This document shows, piece after piece, positions 22,250-31,606 of a stretch of 64,000 nt of DNA (within the stretch, counting starts at the first letter, position 1; every line of letters begins with the position of its first letter). Source of the stretch: Geodermatophilus ruber. GTDB taxonomy: Bacteria; Actinomycetota; Actinomycetes; Mycobacteriales; Geodermatophilaceae. A program made the translations under genes and the position numbers. The notes under the pieces are model-generated. The model searched no databases. It had not been told where the DNA came from and worked only from the letters and a program-made list of their open reading frames with translations. The stretch is from contig NZ_FOSW01000015.1 in the NCBI RefSeq assembly GCF_900114385.1, forward strand, positions 62,001 through 126,000. The letters run 5' to 3'.

Positions 22250-23371
22250 CCAGCGCACCCCGCCGGGCAGCACGCCCCAGCCGGTCCGCAGGGCGATCCC
22301 CGCGCCCAGGGTGATGCCGACGGTCTTGCCGACCAGCAGCGCCACGGCGACGCCGATCGTGACCGGTGAGGCCGCCGCCTCCCGCAGCGTCTCGGCGTCG
22401 ATCCGGACGCCGGCGTTGGCCAGGCCGAACACCGGGACGATCACGTAGGCGGTCCAGCGGTGCAGCGCGTACTCGAGCCGGGCGTTGGGCGATACGGTCG
22501 CGGCGGTGGCGAGCCCCGCCAGCCGGGCCCGCTCGGCGTCGGGTTGCTCGCGCAGGGCCCGCCCGTAGGCGTCGATCCGGTGCAGCTCGGCGGGGTCGGG
22601 CCGCTGGGAGGGCAGCAGCAGGCCCATGAGGACGCCGGCGAGCGTGGCGTGCACGCCGGACTCGTGCACGGCCAGCCACAGCGCCGTCCCGGTGAGCACG
22701 TACGGGGGCAGGCGCCAGACCCCCGCCCAGCGCAACCCGATCAGCAGCGCGACCAGCAGGCCGGCGACCGCCAGGGCCGGGAGCGACAGGTCGCCGCTGT
22801 AGAACAGCGCCAGCACGGTGATCGCGCCGATGTCGTCCACGATCGAGAGGGTCAGCAGGAACAGGCGCAGCCGGTCGGGGCAGCGGGGACCGAAGAGGGC
22901 CAGGACGCCGAGGACGAACGCGGTGTCGGTCGAGATGACCACACCCCAGCCGGCGCGCGCCTCCCCGGTGGGGTTGAACGCCAGGTAGATCAGCGCCGGC
23001 ACGATCAGGCCGCCGAGCGCGCCCAGGGCGGGAGTGGCCACGGTGCGGCGGTCGCGCAGTTCCCCGGTGCTCACCTCGCGGGTGAGCTCCAGGCCCACCA
23101 CCAGGAAGAACAGCGCCATGGCAGCGTCGTTCACCCAGCTCCGCAGGTCCAGGGTGAGGGTGAGGTCGCCGCCGCCGATCGTCACGGGCGTGGTCCAGAA
23201 GCTCTCGTAGCTCGCCGCCCACGGCGAGTTCGCCCAGCCGAGCGCGCAGAGCGTGGCGACCAGGAGCAGCGCCGAGCCGCCCGCCTCGGTCCCCACGTAG
23301 AGCCGGGAGGACGGCGAGAGGGTCGGCAGCGTCACCCGGCGGGGTGGGCCGGGGCGGGGTGGCAGGGTCAC
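21995..23371 (-). CDS. nhaA: Na(+)/H(+) antiporter NhaA
   Basis: 458 residues, about twelve membrane segments. Family landmarks: SWVNDAAMALFFLVVGLEL, then GVVISTDTAFVLGVLALFGP and the ion-binding LSIVDDIGAI aspartate pair. It expels Na+ or Li+ in exchange for protons and supports pH and salt tolerance. GTG 23371 is listed; the in-frame GTG at 23335 would trim 12 Pro-rich residues. The stop lies inside the tail of the convergent DsbA-like ORF. In some actinobacteria NhaA is fused to a thioredoxin-like domain; here the two are separate and convergent. Confidence 0.93.
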   Translation of the reverse strand: MTLPPRPGPPRRVTLPTLSPSSRLYVGTEAGGSALLLVATLCALGWANSPWAASYESFWTTPVTIGGGDLTLTLDLRSWVNDAAMALFFLVVGLELTREVSTGELRDRRTVATPALGALGGLIVPALIYLAFNPTGEARAGWGVVISTDTAFVLGVLALFGPRCPDRLRLFLLTLSIVDDIGAITVLALFYSGDLSLPALAVAGLLVALLIGLRWAGVWRLPPYVLTGTALWLAVHESGVHATLAGVLMGLLLPSQRPDPAELHRIDAYGRALREQPDAERARLAGLATAATVSPNARLEYALHRWTAYVIVPVFGLANAGVRIDAETLREAAASPVTIGVAVALLVGKTVGITLGAGIALRTGWGVLPGGVRWSHLIAGSTLAGIGFTISLFIADLAFSDDALRVQAIIGVLAGSLTSAVLGVTLLRVLGERFPLCTPEAEGPPALPPRPWLEPVRV

Positions 23372-23405
23372 GGCGGCGCCGGTCGGGGCCGGGTGCGGCG
23401 GGTGG

Positions 23406-23915
23406 TCAGAGGACCTGGTGGCCGTACATCTCGCCCAGCGGGTCGGCGATCAGCTCGATACGCGCGCCGTCGGGGTCGCGGAAGTAGACCGAGACGCCGC
23501 TGTGCACCACGTGCTCGACGCCGGCCTCGGCCAGCCGCTGCACCAGCGTCTCCCACCGCTCCGGGTCCACGCTGATGGCCACGTGGTGCAGGCCGCCGAG
23601 GACCTCCGCGTACGGCCCGACGTCCAGGCCGGGGAAGTCGAAGAAGGCCAGCAGGTTGCCGTGGCCGATGTCGAAGAAGAAGTGCGAGGAGCCCGGGTAG
23701 TCCCGGTTCTCGATGAGCTCGGTGAGCGGGAAGCCGAGCACGTCCTGGTAGAAGCGCACGGTCCGCTCGACGTCGCTGCTGATCAGCGCGGTGTGGTGCA
23801 GGCCGCGGGCGGTGGAGGGCGGCCGTTCGCCGGCGGGCCGGAGGTGGGTGTCCCGGATGCGGGACCGCTCGCGCTCGAAGGCCGGCAGGTCGAGGGCGTC
23901 GTCGGTGGTGCTCAC
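23406..23915 (-). CDS. VOC family (glyoxalase/dioxygenase-type) protein
   Basis: 169 residues with a single-chain pair of beta-alpha-beta-beta-beta modules: GLHHTALISSDVERTVRFYQ at about 38-57, FFDIGHGNLLAFFDFPG in the middle, GLHHVAISVDPERWETLV and VYFRDPDGARIELIAD near the C-terminus. His in LHHTA and LHHVA and Glu in RIELI match the usual metal triad positions. The reaction is unknown. GTG 23915 follows GAGGAGG. The open frame ends 34 bases upstream of nhaA, so the two may form one transcript. Confidence 0.87.
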   Translation of the reverse strand: MSTTDDALDLPAFERERSRIRDTHLRPAGERPPSTARGLHHTALISSDVERTVRFYQDVLGFPLTELIENRDYPGSSHFFFDIGHGNLLAFFDFPGLDVGPYAEVLGGLHHVAISVDPERWETLVQRLAEAGVEHVVHSGVSVYFRDPDGARIELIADPLGEMYGHQVL

Positions 23916-24015
23916 GGGGATCCTCCTCGGGATGCGGCGACGGAAGGGAACAACCGCTGCCGTCAGGATCTCCTTCCCCCGCGCCGAGCTCTACCCCGGC
24001 TGCGAGGCTGGGCGC

Positions 24016-24885
24016 ATGCGGGTGCTCGTGGCCGGGTGGTTCAGCTTCGACGAGGTGATCGCCACGGTCGGTGACGAGCTGGGCGCCGGCACGGTGACCG
24101 GCTGGCTGCGCGAGATGGGCGTCGAGCACGACGTGGCCGAGGCGCCCTACCTGGGGGGCGGGGTGCACTGGCGCGACGTGGACCCGGCCGGCTACACGCA
24201 CCTGGTGTTCGTCAGCGGCCCGATCCGCGACTCGCCGCTGCTGCGCGAGCTGTGCGCGACCTTCGCCGGGTGCCGGCGGTGGGCGGTCAACGTCTCGGTG
24301 GTGGAGGACGCCGGCCGAGCGCTGTTCGACGAGGTGCGGGAGCGCGACGCGCCCGGGCTCGCCCGCCCGGACCTCGCCGTCGAGGGGGCCCGGCCGGCGG
24401 CGCCCGTGGTGGCCGTGGCCTTCGCCCCGCCGCAGGGCGAGTACGGCGAGCGCAGCCGGGCCGACCGGGTGCGCGGGACGATCGAGGAGTGGCTGGCCGG
24501 CCGGGCGCTGCCCTGGTTCGAGGTGTCGATGGACCTGTACGAGAAGCCCCACCGGCGCAGCCCGGTCCAGGTCGAGGCGCTGCTGCAGCGGGCCGACGTC
24601 GTCGTCAGCATGCGGCTGCACGCGCTGGTGCTCGGGGTGAAGCACGACCGGCCGGTGATCGCCTGTGACCCGATCGCGGGCGGGGCGAAGGTGACCGCCC
24701 AGGCGGCGGCGCTGGGCTGGCCGGTGGTCCTCGCCGCCGAGAAGCTCACCCCGGAGGCGCTGGACGCCGCGCTGGAGCGCTGCCTGTCCGGTGCCCTGGC
24801 CGGGCAGGTGCGCGCGGCGGGGGAGCGGGGCCGGGAGGGCGCCGCCCGCGCCCGCGCGTGGTTCGAGGAGCGACTGGCCGGCTGA
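24016..24885 (+). CDS. polysaccharide pyruvyl transferase-like protein
   Basis: 289 residues. The C-terminal half has the family signature VVSMRLHALVLGVKHDRPVI followed by ACDPIAGG, as in WcaK/CsaB-type ketal pyruvyl transferases. The N-terminal half (VLVAGWFSFDEVIATVGDEL) is compatible with the first Rossmann-like domain but shorter than usual; total length is somewhat below family norm. No polysaccharide cluster surrounds it. It converges on metB with a 7-base gap. Confidence 0.75.
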   Translation: MRVLVAGWFSFDEVIATVGDELGAGTVTGWLREMGVEHDVAEAPYLGGGVHWRDVDPAGYTHLVFVSGPIRDSPLLRELCATFAGCRRWAVNVSVVEDAGRALFDEVRERDAPGLARPDLAVEGARPAAPVVAVAFAPPQGEYGERSRADRVRGTIEEWLAGRALPWFEVSMDLYEKPHRRSPVQVEALLQRADVVVSMRLHALVLGVKHDRPVIACDPIAGGAKVTAQAAALGWPVVLAAEKLTPEALDAALERCLSGALAGQVRAAGERGREGAARARAWFEERLAG

Positions 24886-24892
24886 GCGACGG

Positions 24893-26041
24893 TCAGCCCA
24901 GCGCCTGGTCCAGGTCGGCCAGCAGGTCCTCGACGTCCTCGATGCCGACCGACAGCCGGACCAGGTCGGCGGGCACCTCGAGGGGGGAGCCGGCGGCGCT
25001 GGCGTGGGTCATCCGCGCCGGGTGCTCGATCAGCGACTCCACCCCGCCGAGGGACTCGGCGAGGGTGAAGACGCGGGCCCGCTCGCAGGCCCGCAGGGCC
25101 GCCGGCTCGCCGCCGGCGAGCCGGAAGGAGAGCATGCCGCCGAAGCCGGACATCTGCTTGGCCGCGATCTCGTGCCCCGGGTGGTCGGGCAGGCCCGGGT
25201 AGAGCACCGCGCCCACCGCCGGGTGCCCGAGCAGGAACTCGGCGATCCGGGCGGCGTTGGCCTGGTGGCGGTCCATCCGCACGCCCAGCGTCTTGAGACC
25301 GCGCAGCACCAGCCAGGCGTCGAAGGGGCCGGCGACCGCGCCCATCGCGTTCTGGGAGAAGGCCAGCTGCTCGGCCAGCTCGGGGTCGGAGACCACGAGC
25401 GCGCCGCCGACGACGTCGGAGTGACCGCCCAGGTACTTGGTGGTCGAGTGCACCACGACGTCGGCGCCGAGGGTCAGCGGCTGCTGGAGGTACGGCGAGG
25501 CGAAGGTGTTGTCGACGACGAGCAGCGCGCCGGCGTCGTGGGCGATCCCGGCGAGCAGCGCGATGTCGGCGATGTTCAGCAGCGGGTTGGTCGGCGTCTC
25601 GCACCAGACGACCCGCGTGCTGGGCCGCAGCGCCGCCCGCAGCGCCTCGGGGTCGCCCAGGTCGACAGGGGTGTGCTCGACGCCCCAGCGCGCCGCCACC
25701 TTCGAGAGCAGCCGGAAGGTGCCGCCGTAGGCGTCCCCGGCCAGGACGACGTGGCTGCCGGGCGCGCAGACGGTGCGCAGCAGGGTGTCCTCGGCGGCCA
25801 GGCCGGAGGCGAAGGCCAGGCCGGTGGTGCCCTGCTCCAGCGCCGCGAGCGCCTCCTGCAGCGCCGTCCGGGTCGGGTTGCCGCTGCGGCTGTACTCGTA
25901 GCCGCCGCGCAGCCCGCCGACGCCGTCCTGCTTGTAGGTCGTCGTCAGGTGCAACGGCGGGATGACCGCCCCGGTGGCCGGGTCGGGATCCTGCCCGGCG
26001 TGGATCGCGCGGGTGTTGAAGCCGGGGCCGGCGGTGTCCAT
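24893..26041 (-). CDS. metB: cystathionine gamma-synthase/lyase family PLP enzyme
   Basis: 382 residues of the Cys/Met-metabolism PLP family: start GFNTRAIHAGQDPDPATGAV, the PLP lysine in HSTTKYLGGHSDVVGG, and C-terminal ESLGGVESLIEHPARMTHAS. Adjacent, same-strand cbs suggests the reverse transsulfuration route (homocysteine to cystathionine to cysteine), so lyase activity is as likely as synthase. ATG 26041. The 77 bases between it and cbs include a GCTCGCTG-type repeat often seen in spacers of this genome. Confidence 0.9.
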   Translation of the reverse strand: MDTAGPGFNTRAIHAGQDPDPATGAVIPPLHLTTTYKQDGVGGLRGGYEYSRSGNPTRTALQEALAALEQGTTGLAFASGLAAEDTLLRTVCAPGSHVVLAGDAYGGTFRLLSKVAARWGVEHTPVDLGDPEALRAALRPSTRVVWCETPTNPLLNIADIALLAGIAHDAGALLVVDNTFASPYLQQPLTLGADVVVHSTTKYLGGHSDVVGGALVVSDPELAEQLAFSQNAMGAVAGPFDAWLVLRGLKTLGVRMDRHQANAARIAEFLLGHPAVGAVLYPGLPDHPGHEIAAKQMSGFGGMLSFRLAGGEPAALRACERARVFTLAESLGGVESLIEHPARMTHASAAGSPLEVPADLVRLSVGIEDVEDLLADLDQALG

Positions 26042-26118
26042 CGCTGGACCGCGCCCTCGTTCCGCTCCTCGGTCGCTGGCGCTCGCTGCGATGCTCGCTC
26101 GGGCGCCGTCTTCGGCGG

Positions 26119-27525
26119 TCATGCCCCGACCGTAGGCGCGTTGCCCGCGCCGACCCCGGCGAGGTGACCCAGCACGTCCTGCCGGGTGACGACGCCGGCC
26201 GGCTTGCCGTCCACGTGCACCAGCAGCGCGTCGGCGGTCTCCAGGGCCGCGACCGCGGCGTTGACCGCCTCGCCCGAGCCGATGATCGGCAGCGGCGGCG
26301 ACATGTGCCGCTCCACCCGGTCGGACAGGCTGGCCCGACCGGCGAACAGGGCGTCGAGCAGCGCCTTCTCCTCGACGGAGCCGACGACCTCGCCCGCGGT
26401 GACCGGGGGTTCGGCCCGGACGACCGGCAGCTGGCTGACGCCGTACTCGCGGAGGATGTCGATCGCCTCGCGGACGGTCTCGTTGGGGTGGGTGTGCACC
26501 AGCTCCGGGGTGGTGCCGGTCTTGGCCGCCAGCAGCTCCCCGACGGTCACGCCGCTGGTCTCCTCCAGGAAGCCGTAGTCGGCCATCCACCGGTCGTTGA
26601 AGATCTTCCCGAGGTAGCCGCGGCCGCCGTCGGGCAGCAGGACGACGACGACGTCGTCCCGGGTCAGCTTCTCGGCTGCGCGCAGCGCGGCGGCGACCGC
26701 CATGCCGCAGGAGCCGCCCACCAGCAGCCCCTCCTCGCGGGCCAGCCGCCGGGTCATGGCGAAGGAGTCGGCGTCGCTGACGGCGATGATCTCGTCGGCG
26801 ATCCCGCGGTCGTAGGCGGCCGGCCAGAAGTCCTCGCCCACGCCCTCGACCAGGTAGGGGCGCCCGGTGCCGCCGGAGTAGACCGAGCCCTCGGGGTCCG
26901 CGCCGACCACGCGCACCCGCCCGCCCGAGGCCTCCTTGAGGTAGCGGCCGGTGCCGCTGATCGTCCCGCCGGTGCCGACGCCGGTGACGAAGCAGGTGAC
27001 CCGGCCGTCGGTCTGCTCCCAGATCTCCGGGCCAGTGGTCTCGTAGTGCGACTGCGGGTTAGCCGGGTTGGAGTACTGGTCGGGCTTCCAGCCGCCCGGG
27101 GTCTCGCGGGCCAGCCGGTCGGACACCGAGTAGTAGGAGCGCGGATCGGCCGGGTCGACCGCGGTCGGGCAGACCACCACCTCCGCCCCGTAGGCCCGCA
27201 GGGTGTCGATCTTGTCCTGGCTGACCTTGTCGGGGCAGACGAAGATGCACCGGTAGCCGCGCTGCTGGGCCACCAGGGCCAGGCCGATCCCGGTGTTCCC
27301 GCTGGTCGGCTCGATGATCGTGCCGCCCGGCTGCAGCGCCCCGCTGGCCTCGGCGGCGTCCACCATCCGCACGGCGATGCGGTCCTTCACCGAGCCACCC
27401 GGGTTGACGTACTCGACCTTGGCCAGGACCAGCGGCGCGTCCGGCCCCAGGGCGCGGGTGACGGACGTCAGCCGGACCAGCGGCGTGGAGCCGATGAGGT
27501 CGACGACGGACTCGGCGTACTGCAC
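26119..27525 (-). CDS. cbs: cystathionine beta-synthase with C-terminal CBS domains
   Basis: 468 residues. Fold-type II PLP domain: STPLVRL, PLP lysine in PGGSVKDRIA (about 42-51), EPTSGNTGIGLALV and GTGGTISGTGRYLKE. Two CBS domains occupy about 335-460 (VHTHPNETVREAIDILREYG; ETADALLVHVDGKPAGVVTR). It condenses serine with homocysteine to cystathionine. GTG 27525 follows GAGGAGGG. It is upstream of metB on the same strand and likely co-transcribed. The divergent gap to the XdhC-like gene (27526-27740) shows no clear promoter or riboswitch to me. Confidence 0.93.
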   Translation of the reverse strand: MQYAESVVDLIGSTPLVRLTSVTRALGPDAPLVLAKVEYVNPGGSVKDRIAVRMVDAAEASGALQPGGTIIEPTSGNTGIGLALVAQQRGYRCIFVCPDKVSQDKIDTLRAYGAEVVVCPTAVDPADPRSYYSVSDRLARETPGGWKPDQYSNPANPQSHYETTGPEIWEQTDGRVTCFVTGVGTGGTISGTGRYLKEASGGRVRVVGADPEGSVYSGGTGRPYLVEGVGEDFWPAAYDRGIADEIIAVSDADSFAMTRRLAREEGLLVGGSCGMAVAAALRAAEKLTRDDVVVVLLPDGGRGYLGKIFNDRWMADYGFLEETSGVTVGELLAAKTGTTPELVHTHPNETVREAIDILREYGVSQLPVVRAEPPVTAGEVVGSVEEKALLDALFAGRASLSDRVERHMSPPLPIIGSGEAVNAAVAALETADALLVHVDGKPAGVVTRQDVLGHLAGVGAGNAPTVGA

Positions 27526-27740
27526 GGGTGCCCTCCTCGGCGGGCACCGACCCCGGCGCCCTGGACCCGCCCATCCCACCAGACCGGCGATGAGTTCCTC
27601 CCGTTCCCCCGGCCCTCCCGGCATGCGAGTCGTCGACAGCGGGATCCGCGAGGGCACGCGCGGTTCTCCTGGACCGCTGACCCGCACCACGGTTCCGGGG
27701 CGGCTGGCGGCGCACGGACGGCGACGGCCAGGATGCGGGC

Positions 27741-28250
27741 ATGACCGAATCCGACCCGAACTGCGGGGTCGCCCACGGCGCCCTCCCACCCGAGGGCACC
27801 GGGCGGGTCCTGGTCGCCGTCTTCGCCTCACCGGTGGCCGAGGTGCTGCTGCGCTGGGGAGCCGAGCTGGGGTTCCGGACCGTGCTGCTCGACCCCGACC
27901 CGGAGCGGGGCGTCGCGGTGACCGGCTTCGCCGCGGTGGACGGCGAGCTCGCGGACGCCGACGTCGTCGTCACCGACCACCACCGGCCCGAGCTGGGCGG
28001 GGTGCTGCGCGACGCGCTGGCCCTGGGCGCCCGCTGGGTCGGCGTCATGGGCAACCCGCGCCACGAGGGCCCGCACGTCGCGGCGCTGACCGCCCTGGGG
28101 GTCCCGGCCGAGGAGATCGCCCGCGTGCAGCGGCCGATCGGCCTGGACATCGGCTCCCGGACGCCGGCCGAGATCGCGTTGAGCACGCTGGCCGGGCTGC
28201 TGGCCGACCGCAACGGCCGCAGCGGCGGCTTCTCCCACCGCCCACGGTGA
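27741..28250 (+). CDS. XdhC-like Rossmann domain protein
   Basis: 169 residues corresponding to the C-terminal XdhC Rossmann domain alone: GRVLVAVFASPVAEVLLRWG, VVVTDHHRPELGGVLRDALA, WVGVMGNPRHEGPHVAAL and GLDIGSRTPAEIALSTLAGL. XdhC proteins help mature molybdenum cofactor enzymes; the N-terminal CoxI-type domain is missing and no molybdoenzyme gene is nearby, so the role is uncertain. ATG 27741. Its stop overlaps the xylulokinase start by 3 bp. Confidence 0.8.
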   Translation: MTESDPNCGVAHGALPPEGTGRVLVAVFASPVAEVLLRWGAELGFRTVLLDPDPERGVAVTGFAAVDGELADADVVVTDHHRPELGGVLRDALALGARWVGVMGNPRHEGPHVAALTALGVPAEEIARVQRPIGLDIGSRTPAEIALSTLAGLLADRNGRSGGFSHRPR

Positions 28251-29647
28251 CCGGCGTCCTGCTCGGTGCCGACCTCGGCACCAGCGGGCTCAAGCTGGTC
28301 GCCCTCGACGAGGCCGGCGCGCTCCTGGCCGAGGGCGAGGCCGGGTACGCCGTCGACCGGCCCGCGCCGGGATGGGCCGAGATCGATCCGGCCGTCTGGC
28401 GGCGGGCGTTCGACGATGCACTGGCCCGGGTGCTGCCGGTGCTGGCGGGCCGCCCGGTCGCGGGGCTCGGCCTCGCCGGCCAGATGCACGGCACCGTCCT
28501 CGTCGACGCCGCCGGTGAGCCGCTGCGCCCGGCCGTGCTGTGGCCGGACGGGCGCGCGACCGCGGAGCTGGCCTGCTGGCGGGAGCTGCCGGCCGGGGCG
28601 CGCGCCGCGCTGGCCAACCCGCTGGTGCCGGGCATGACCGGGCCGGTGCTGGCCTGGCTGGCCGCCGCCGAGCCGGGGGTGCTGGCCCGCACCGCGGCGG
28701 TGCTGCTGCCCAAGGACGCGCTGCGGGCGGCGCTCGTGCCGGACGCCGACGCACGGGTCACCGACCGCAGCGACGCCTCGGCCACCCTGCTGTGGGATGT
28801 CGTCGCCGACGGCTGGTCGGCCGAGGCCACGGCGGCCGCCGGTATCGCCCCGGACCAGTTGCCGGATGTGCGCGCCTCCGCGGCGGTCATCGGGGTGGCC
28901 GCGTTGCCGGGCGGGGAGGTGCCGGTCGTCGTCGGCGGCGCCGACACCCCGCTGGCGCTGCTCGCCGCGGGCACCCGCTCCGGGCGGCAGGTGAACCTGG
29001 GCACCGGCGCGCAGGTGCTCCGGCCCGGTCAGGAGCCGGCGCCGGCCGACGACCCGCCGGTGCACTGCTACGCCGACGTCGAGGACGGCTGGTACGCGAT
29101 GGCCGCCCTGCAGAACGGCGGGCTGGCCTGGTCGTGGGCCGGCGGCGTGCTGGGCCTGTCGGCGGCAGAGCTGTTCGAGGCCGCGGCGGCCACGCCGGCC
29201 GGAGCCGGGGGAGTGGTGTTCCGGCCCTTCCTCACCGGCGAGCGGGGCGGCGTCGCCGGGCCTGGCGACCGCGGCGCCTGGACCGGCCTGCACGCGGGCA
29301 CGACCCGCGCCGACCTGGCCCGGGCAGCGGTGGAGGGGGTGGTGTTCGCGGTGGCCGCGGCCGCCCGCCTGCTCCACGGGGCCGCCGGTCCACCCGAGGG
29401 GCACGACCCCGTCGTCCTGACCGGGGGAGGCGGCCGCTCGCCGGTCGTCCAGCGGCTGCTGGCCGACGTCCTCGGCGTCCCGGTGCGGTACCTGCCGATC
29501 CGCAGCGCCTCCGCGGTCGGTGCGGCGCTGCTCGCCGGGCGGGGGACCGGCGTGGACGTCGTCCCGCGGCGGGACGCCGGCCGCCCGGTGCAGCCGCGGC
29601 CGACCGCGGAGCTGCGCGCGGCGGCCGCCCGCTGGCAGGGGGAGTGA
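28247..29647 (+). CDS. xylB: FGGY family carbohydrate kinase, xylulokinase-like
   Basis: 466 residues. N-terminal ATPase fold GADLGTSGLKLVALDEAGAL, the XylB-type AGQMHGTVLVD near residue 80, the second phosphate loop GRQVNLGTGAQVL and C-terminal VVLTGGGGRSPVVQRLLADV. It would phosphorylate D-xylulose or a related ketose. GTG 28247 overlaps the preceding stop. No xylose isomerase or transporter is adjacent, so the sugar is inferred from family resemblance only. Confidence 0.87.
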   Translation: MTGVLLGADLGTSGLKLVALDEAGALLAEGEAGYAVDRPAPGWAEIDPAVWRRAFDDALARVLPVLAGRPVAGLGLAGQMHGTVLVDAAGEPLRPAVLWPDGRATAELACWRELPAGARAALANPLVPGMTGPVLAWLAAAEPGVLARTAAVLLPKDALRAALVPDADARVTDRSDASATLLWDVVADGWSAEATAAAGIAPDQLPDVRASAAVIGVAALPGGEVPVVVGGADTPLALLAAGTRSGRQVNLGTGAQVLRPGQEPAPADDPPVHCYADVEDGWYAMAALQNGGLAWSWAGGVLGLSAAELFEAAAATPAGAGGVVFRPFLTGERGGVAGPGDRGAWTGLHAGTTRADLARAAVEGVVFAVAAAARLLHGAAGPPEGHDPVVLTGGGGRSPVVQRLLADVLGVPVRYLPIRSASAVGAALLAGRGTGVDVVPRRDAGRPVQPRPTAELRAAAARWQGE

Positions 29648-29721
29648 CCGCGCGGAACGGTCGCTGCGCACCGACCGTTGAGCGGTCGCAAGGACCGCAC
29701 GAGGAAGGGAGGAACCGCGAC

Positions 29722-29901
29722 ATGGCGTCGCTGTTCACCAAGCTCGGCCAGCTCGCCAACAGCCCCAGGGGCAAGCAGGCGATCCAGCAGGTGACCGAGA
29801 AGGCCCAGCAGTTCGCCAAGGACCCGAAGACCAGGGCGAAGATCGACGAGGCCCGGCGCCGCTTCCAGGGCGGCCGCGGGCACGGCACCTCCGGGCACTG
29901 A
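29722..29901 (+). CDS. small helical conserved hypothetical protein
   Basis: 59 residues: SLFTKLGQLANSPRGKQAIQ then QVTEKAQQFAKDPKTRAKID and an Arg/Gly-rich tail. It is one amphipathic helix plus basic tail, of a type common in Actinobacteria and of unknown function. ATG 29722 follows GAGGAAGGGAGG. A bidirectional hairpin follows, shared with the convergent hisN. Confidence 0.7.
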   Translation: MASLFTKLGQLANSPRGKQAIQQVTEKAQQFAKDPKTRAKIDEARRRFQGGRGHGTSGH

Positions 29902-29909
29902 GCCGTCGC

Positions 29910-29938
29910 GCCGGCCGGACCGCAGCGGTCCGGCCGGC
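29910..29938. terminator. bidirectional hairpin between the small ORF and hisN
   Basis: Perfect 13-bp stem GCCGGCCGGACCG / CGGTCCGGCCGGC with a CAG loop between two convergent genes. Confidence 0.75.
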
Positions 29939-29943
29939 GGCGC

Positions 29944-30747
29944 TCAGCCCAGGTCGCGGGGCCGGAGCAGGTCGAGCGCGGCGTCGTGCAGCAGGCCGTT
30001 GGTCGCCAGTGAGCTGCCCCCGGCCGGGCCCGGCTTCCCGGTGAGATCGGTGAACCGGCCGCCGGCCTCGCGGACGATGATGTCGAGCGCGGCGAGGTCC
30101 CACACCGAGACCTCGGGTTCGCACGCGATGTCCACCGCGCCCTCGGCCAGCAGCACGTAGCTCCAGAAGTCGCCGTAGGCCCGGGTGCGCCACATCGCCC
30201 GGGTGAGGTCGAGGAAGCCGCCGAGCAGGCCGCGTTCCTCCCAGCCGGACAGGCTGGAGTAGGACAGGCTCGCGTCGCCGAGCGCGCCCACCTGCGAGAC
30301 GGTGCAGCGGGTGGCCGACTCCAGCCGGCGACCGGTCCAGGCGCCCACCCCCTTGGCCGCCCACCAGCGGCGGTTGAGCGCCGGCGCCGACACCAGCCCG
30401 ACCACCGGCTCGTCGCCGTCGAACAGGGCGATGAGGGTGGCCCACACCGGCACCCCACGGACGAAGTTCTTCGTCCCGTCGATCGGGTCGAGCACCCAGC
30501 GGCGCGGCCCGTGCCCGGTCATGCCCATCTCCTCGCCGAGCACCGCGTCGCGGGTGCGGGCGCGGGCCAGCGTGACGCGCAGCTGCTCCTCGACCGCCCG
30601 GTCGGCGTCGGTGACCGGCGTGAGGTCGGGTTTGGTGTCGACCTGGAGGTCCTGCGCACGGAACCGGTCCAGGCTGATCGAGTCGGCCTGGTCGGCGAGC
30701 ACGTGCGCCAGGTGCATGTCCCCCGTGTAGTCCCGGTCCGGCGTCAT
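29944..30747 (-). CDS. hisN: histidinol-phosphatase, inositol monophosphatase fold
   Basis: 267 residues of the IMPase superfamily. Metal sites: GEEMG near residue 72, [12 protein letters not shown] near 88-99 and [16 protein letters not shown] near 210. The composition resembles the actinobacterial HisN (mycobacterial Rv3137 type), which removes phosphate from L-histidinol phosphate; inositol phosphatase activity cannot be excluded. ATG 30747 is used; a GTG two codons upstream is possible. It is single and convergent with the small helical protein. Confidence 0.87.
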   Translation of the reverse strand: MTPDRDYTGDMHLAHVLADQADSISLDRFRAQDLQVDTKPDLTPVTDADRAVEEQLRVTLARARTRDAVLGEEMGMTGHGPRRWVLDPIDGTKNFVRGVPVWATLIALFDGDEPVVGLVSAPALNRRWWAAKGVGAWTGRRLESATRCTVSQVGALGDASLSYSSLSGWEERGLLGGFLDLTRAMWRTRAYGDFWSYVLLAEGAVDIACEPEVSVWDLAALDIIVREAGGRFTDLTGKPGPAGGSSLATNGLLHDAALDLLRPRDLG

Positions 30748-30769
30748 GGGCACCGAACCTACTGCCCGC

Positions 30770-30952
30770 TCAGTCGAAGACCGCGGAGCTGACCCCGCTG
30801 GGCCCCTCGTACTCCCGGTCGGGGATCTTCCTCAGCGCGTCCAGGACCTCCTGGGAGGCGCCGTGCTGCTCGGCGTGCCTGATGATGTCGTCCTTGCGGG
30901 CCGGGTAGTCCATGCCGGACAGGGCCTTCTGGACGTCGATGGGACTGACCAT
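30770..30952 (-). CDS. DUF2795 protein
   Basis: 60 residues: [20 protein letters not shown] then [20 protein letters not shown] and [15 protein letters not shown], the DUF2795 pattern of short helical actinobacterial proteins of unknown function. ATG 30952. It lies 22 bases upstream of hisN on the same strand. Confidence 0.85.
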   Translation of the reverse strand: MVSPIDVQKALSGMDYPARKDDIIRHAEQHGASQEVLDALRKIPDREYEGPSGVSSAVFD

Positions 30953-31005
30953 GTCCCGGACGTACCCCGGGCGCTGCCGGGGATGCGCGGCCTACCGTCG
31001 CAGGC

Positions 31006-31542
31006 GTGGACGCCGCGACGATCGCCGGGCTGCTGGCCGATCCGGCGCGCCTGAAGGTCGTCGCCGCCCTCGCTCTGGGGGCCGGCACGATCGAGGAGGT
31101 GGCAGCAGCCGCCGGGCTCTCGCTCAAGGACGTCGCGCTCGCCGCCCGGCGCCTGGCCCGGGCCGGTCTCGTGCGCCGTGACCTGCACCAGCTGGAACTG
31201 CTGACCGACCGCTTCGGCGCCGCCGCCCGCGCCGCCGCGGCGTCCGCGCCCGCACCGGAGCCGCTGTCCGCGGACCCGTCCGAGGCCGCCGTCCTGTCGG
31301 CGTTCGTCCGCGACGGCCGGCTGGTCTCCATCCCCGCCCAGCGGAGCAAGCGCCGGGTGGTGCTCGAACACCTGGTGCGGGTGTTCGACGTCGGCGTCCG
31401 CTATCCCGAGCGCGAGGTGAACGCGCTGCTGGCGGTGTGGCACCCCGACACCGCCGCGCTGCGCCGCTACCTGGTCGACGAGGGGCTGCTCAGCCGCGAG
31501 CCGGGGGTGTACTGGCGCAGCGGCGGCTGGGTGGACATCTGA
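31006..31542 (+). CDS. ArsR-like winged-helix protein with DUF2087 domain
   Basis: 178 residues. Residues 1-70 form a small winged helix (LLADPARLKVVAALALGAGT; EEVAAAAGLSLKDVALAARR), and 95-175 a DUF2087 domain (RLVSIPAQRSKRRVVLEHLV; YPEREVNALLAVWHPDTAAL; RRYLVDEGLLSREPGVYWRS). Such proteins are predicted transcription factors with unknown ligand. GTG 31006. Divergent from the DUF2795 gene with a 53-base gap. Confidence 0.85.
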   Translation: MDAATIAGLLADPARLKVVAALALGAGTIEEVAAAAGLSLKDVALAARRLARAGLVRRDLHQLELLTDRFGAAARAAAASAPAPEPLSADPSEAAVLSAFVRDGRLVSIPAQRSKRRVVLEHLVRVFDVGVRYPEREVNALLAVWHPDTAALRRYLVDEGLLSREPGVYWRSGGWVDI

Positions 31543-31606
31543 GATCCGGGGTGGCAGGTCGCTGAATCCGTTCGACGGGCCCGGGCGCGACGCGCACACT
31601 CGGCCC

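Noticed and set aside
27526..27740. Possible SAM or cobalamin riboswitch upstream of cbs/metB
   Set aside because: No recognisable conserved core or pairing pattern could be found by eye.
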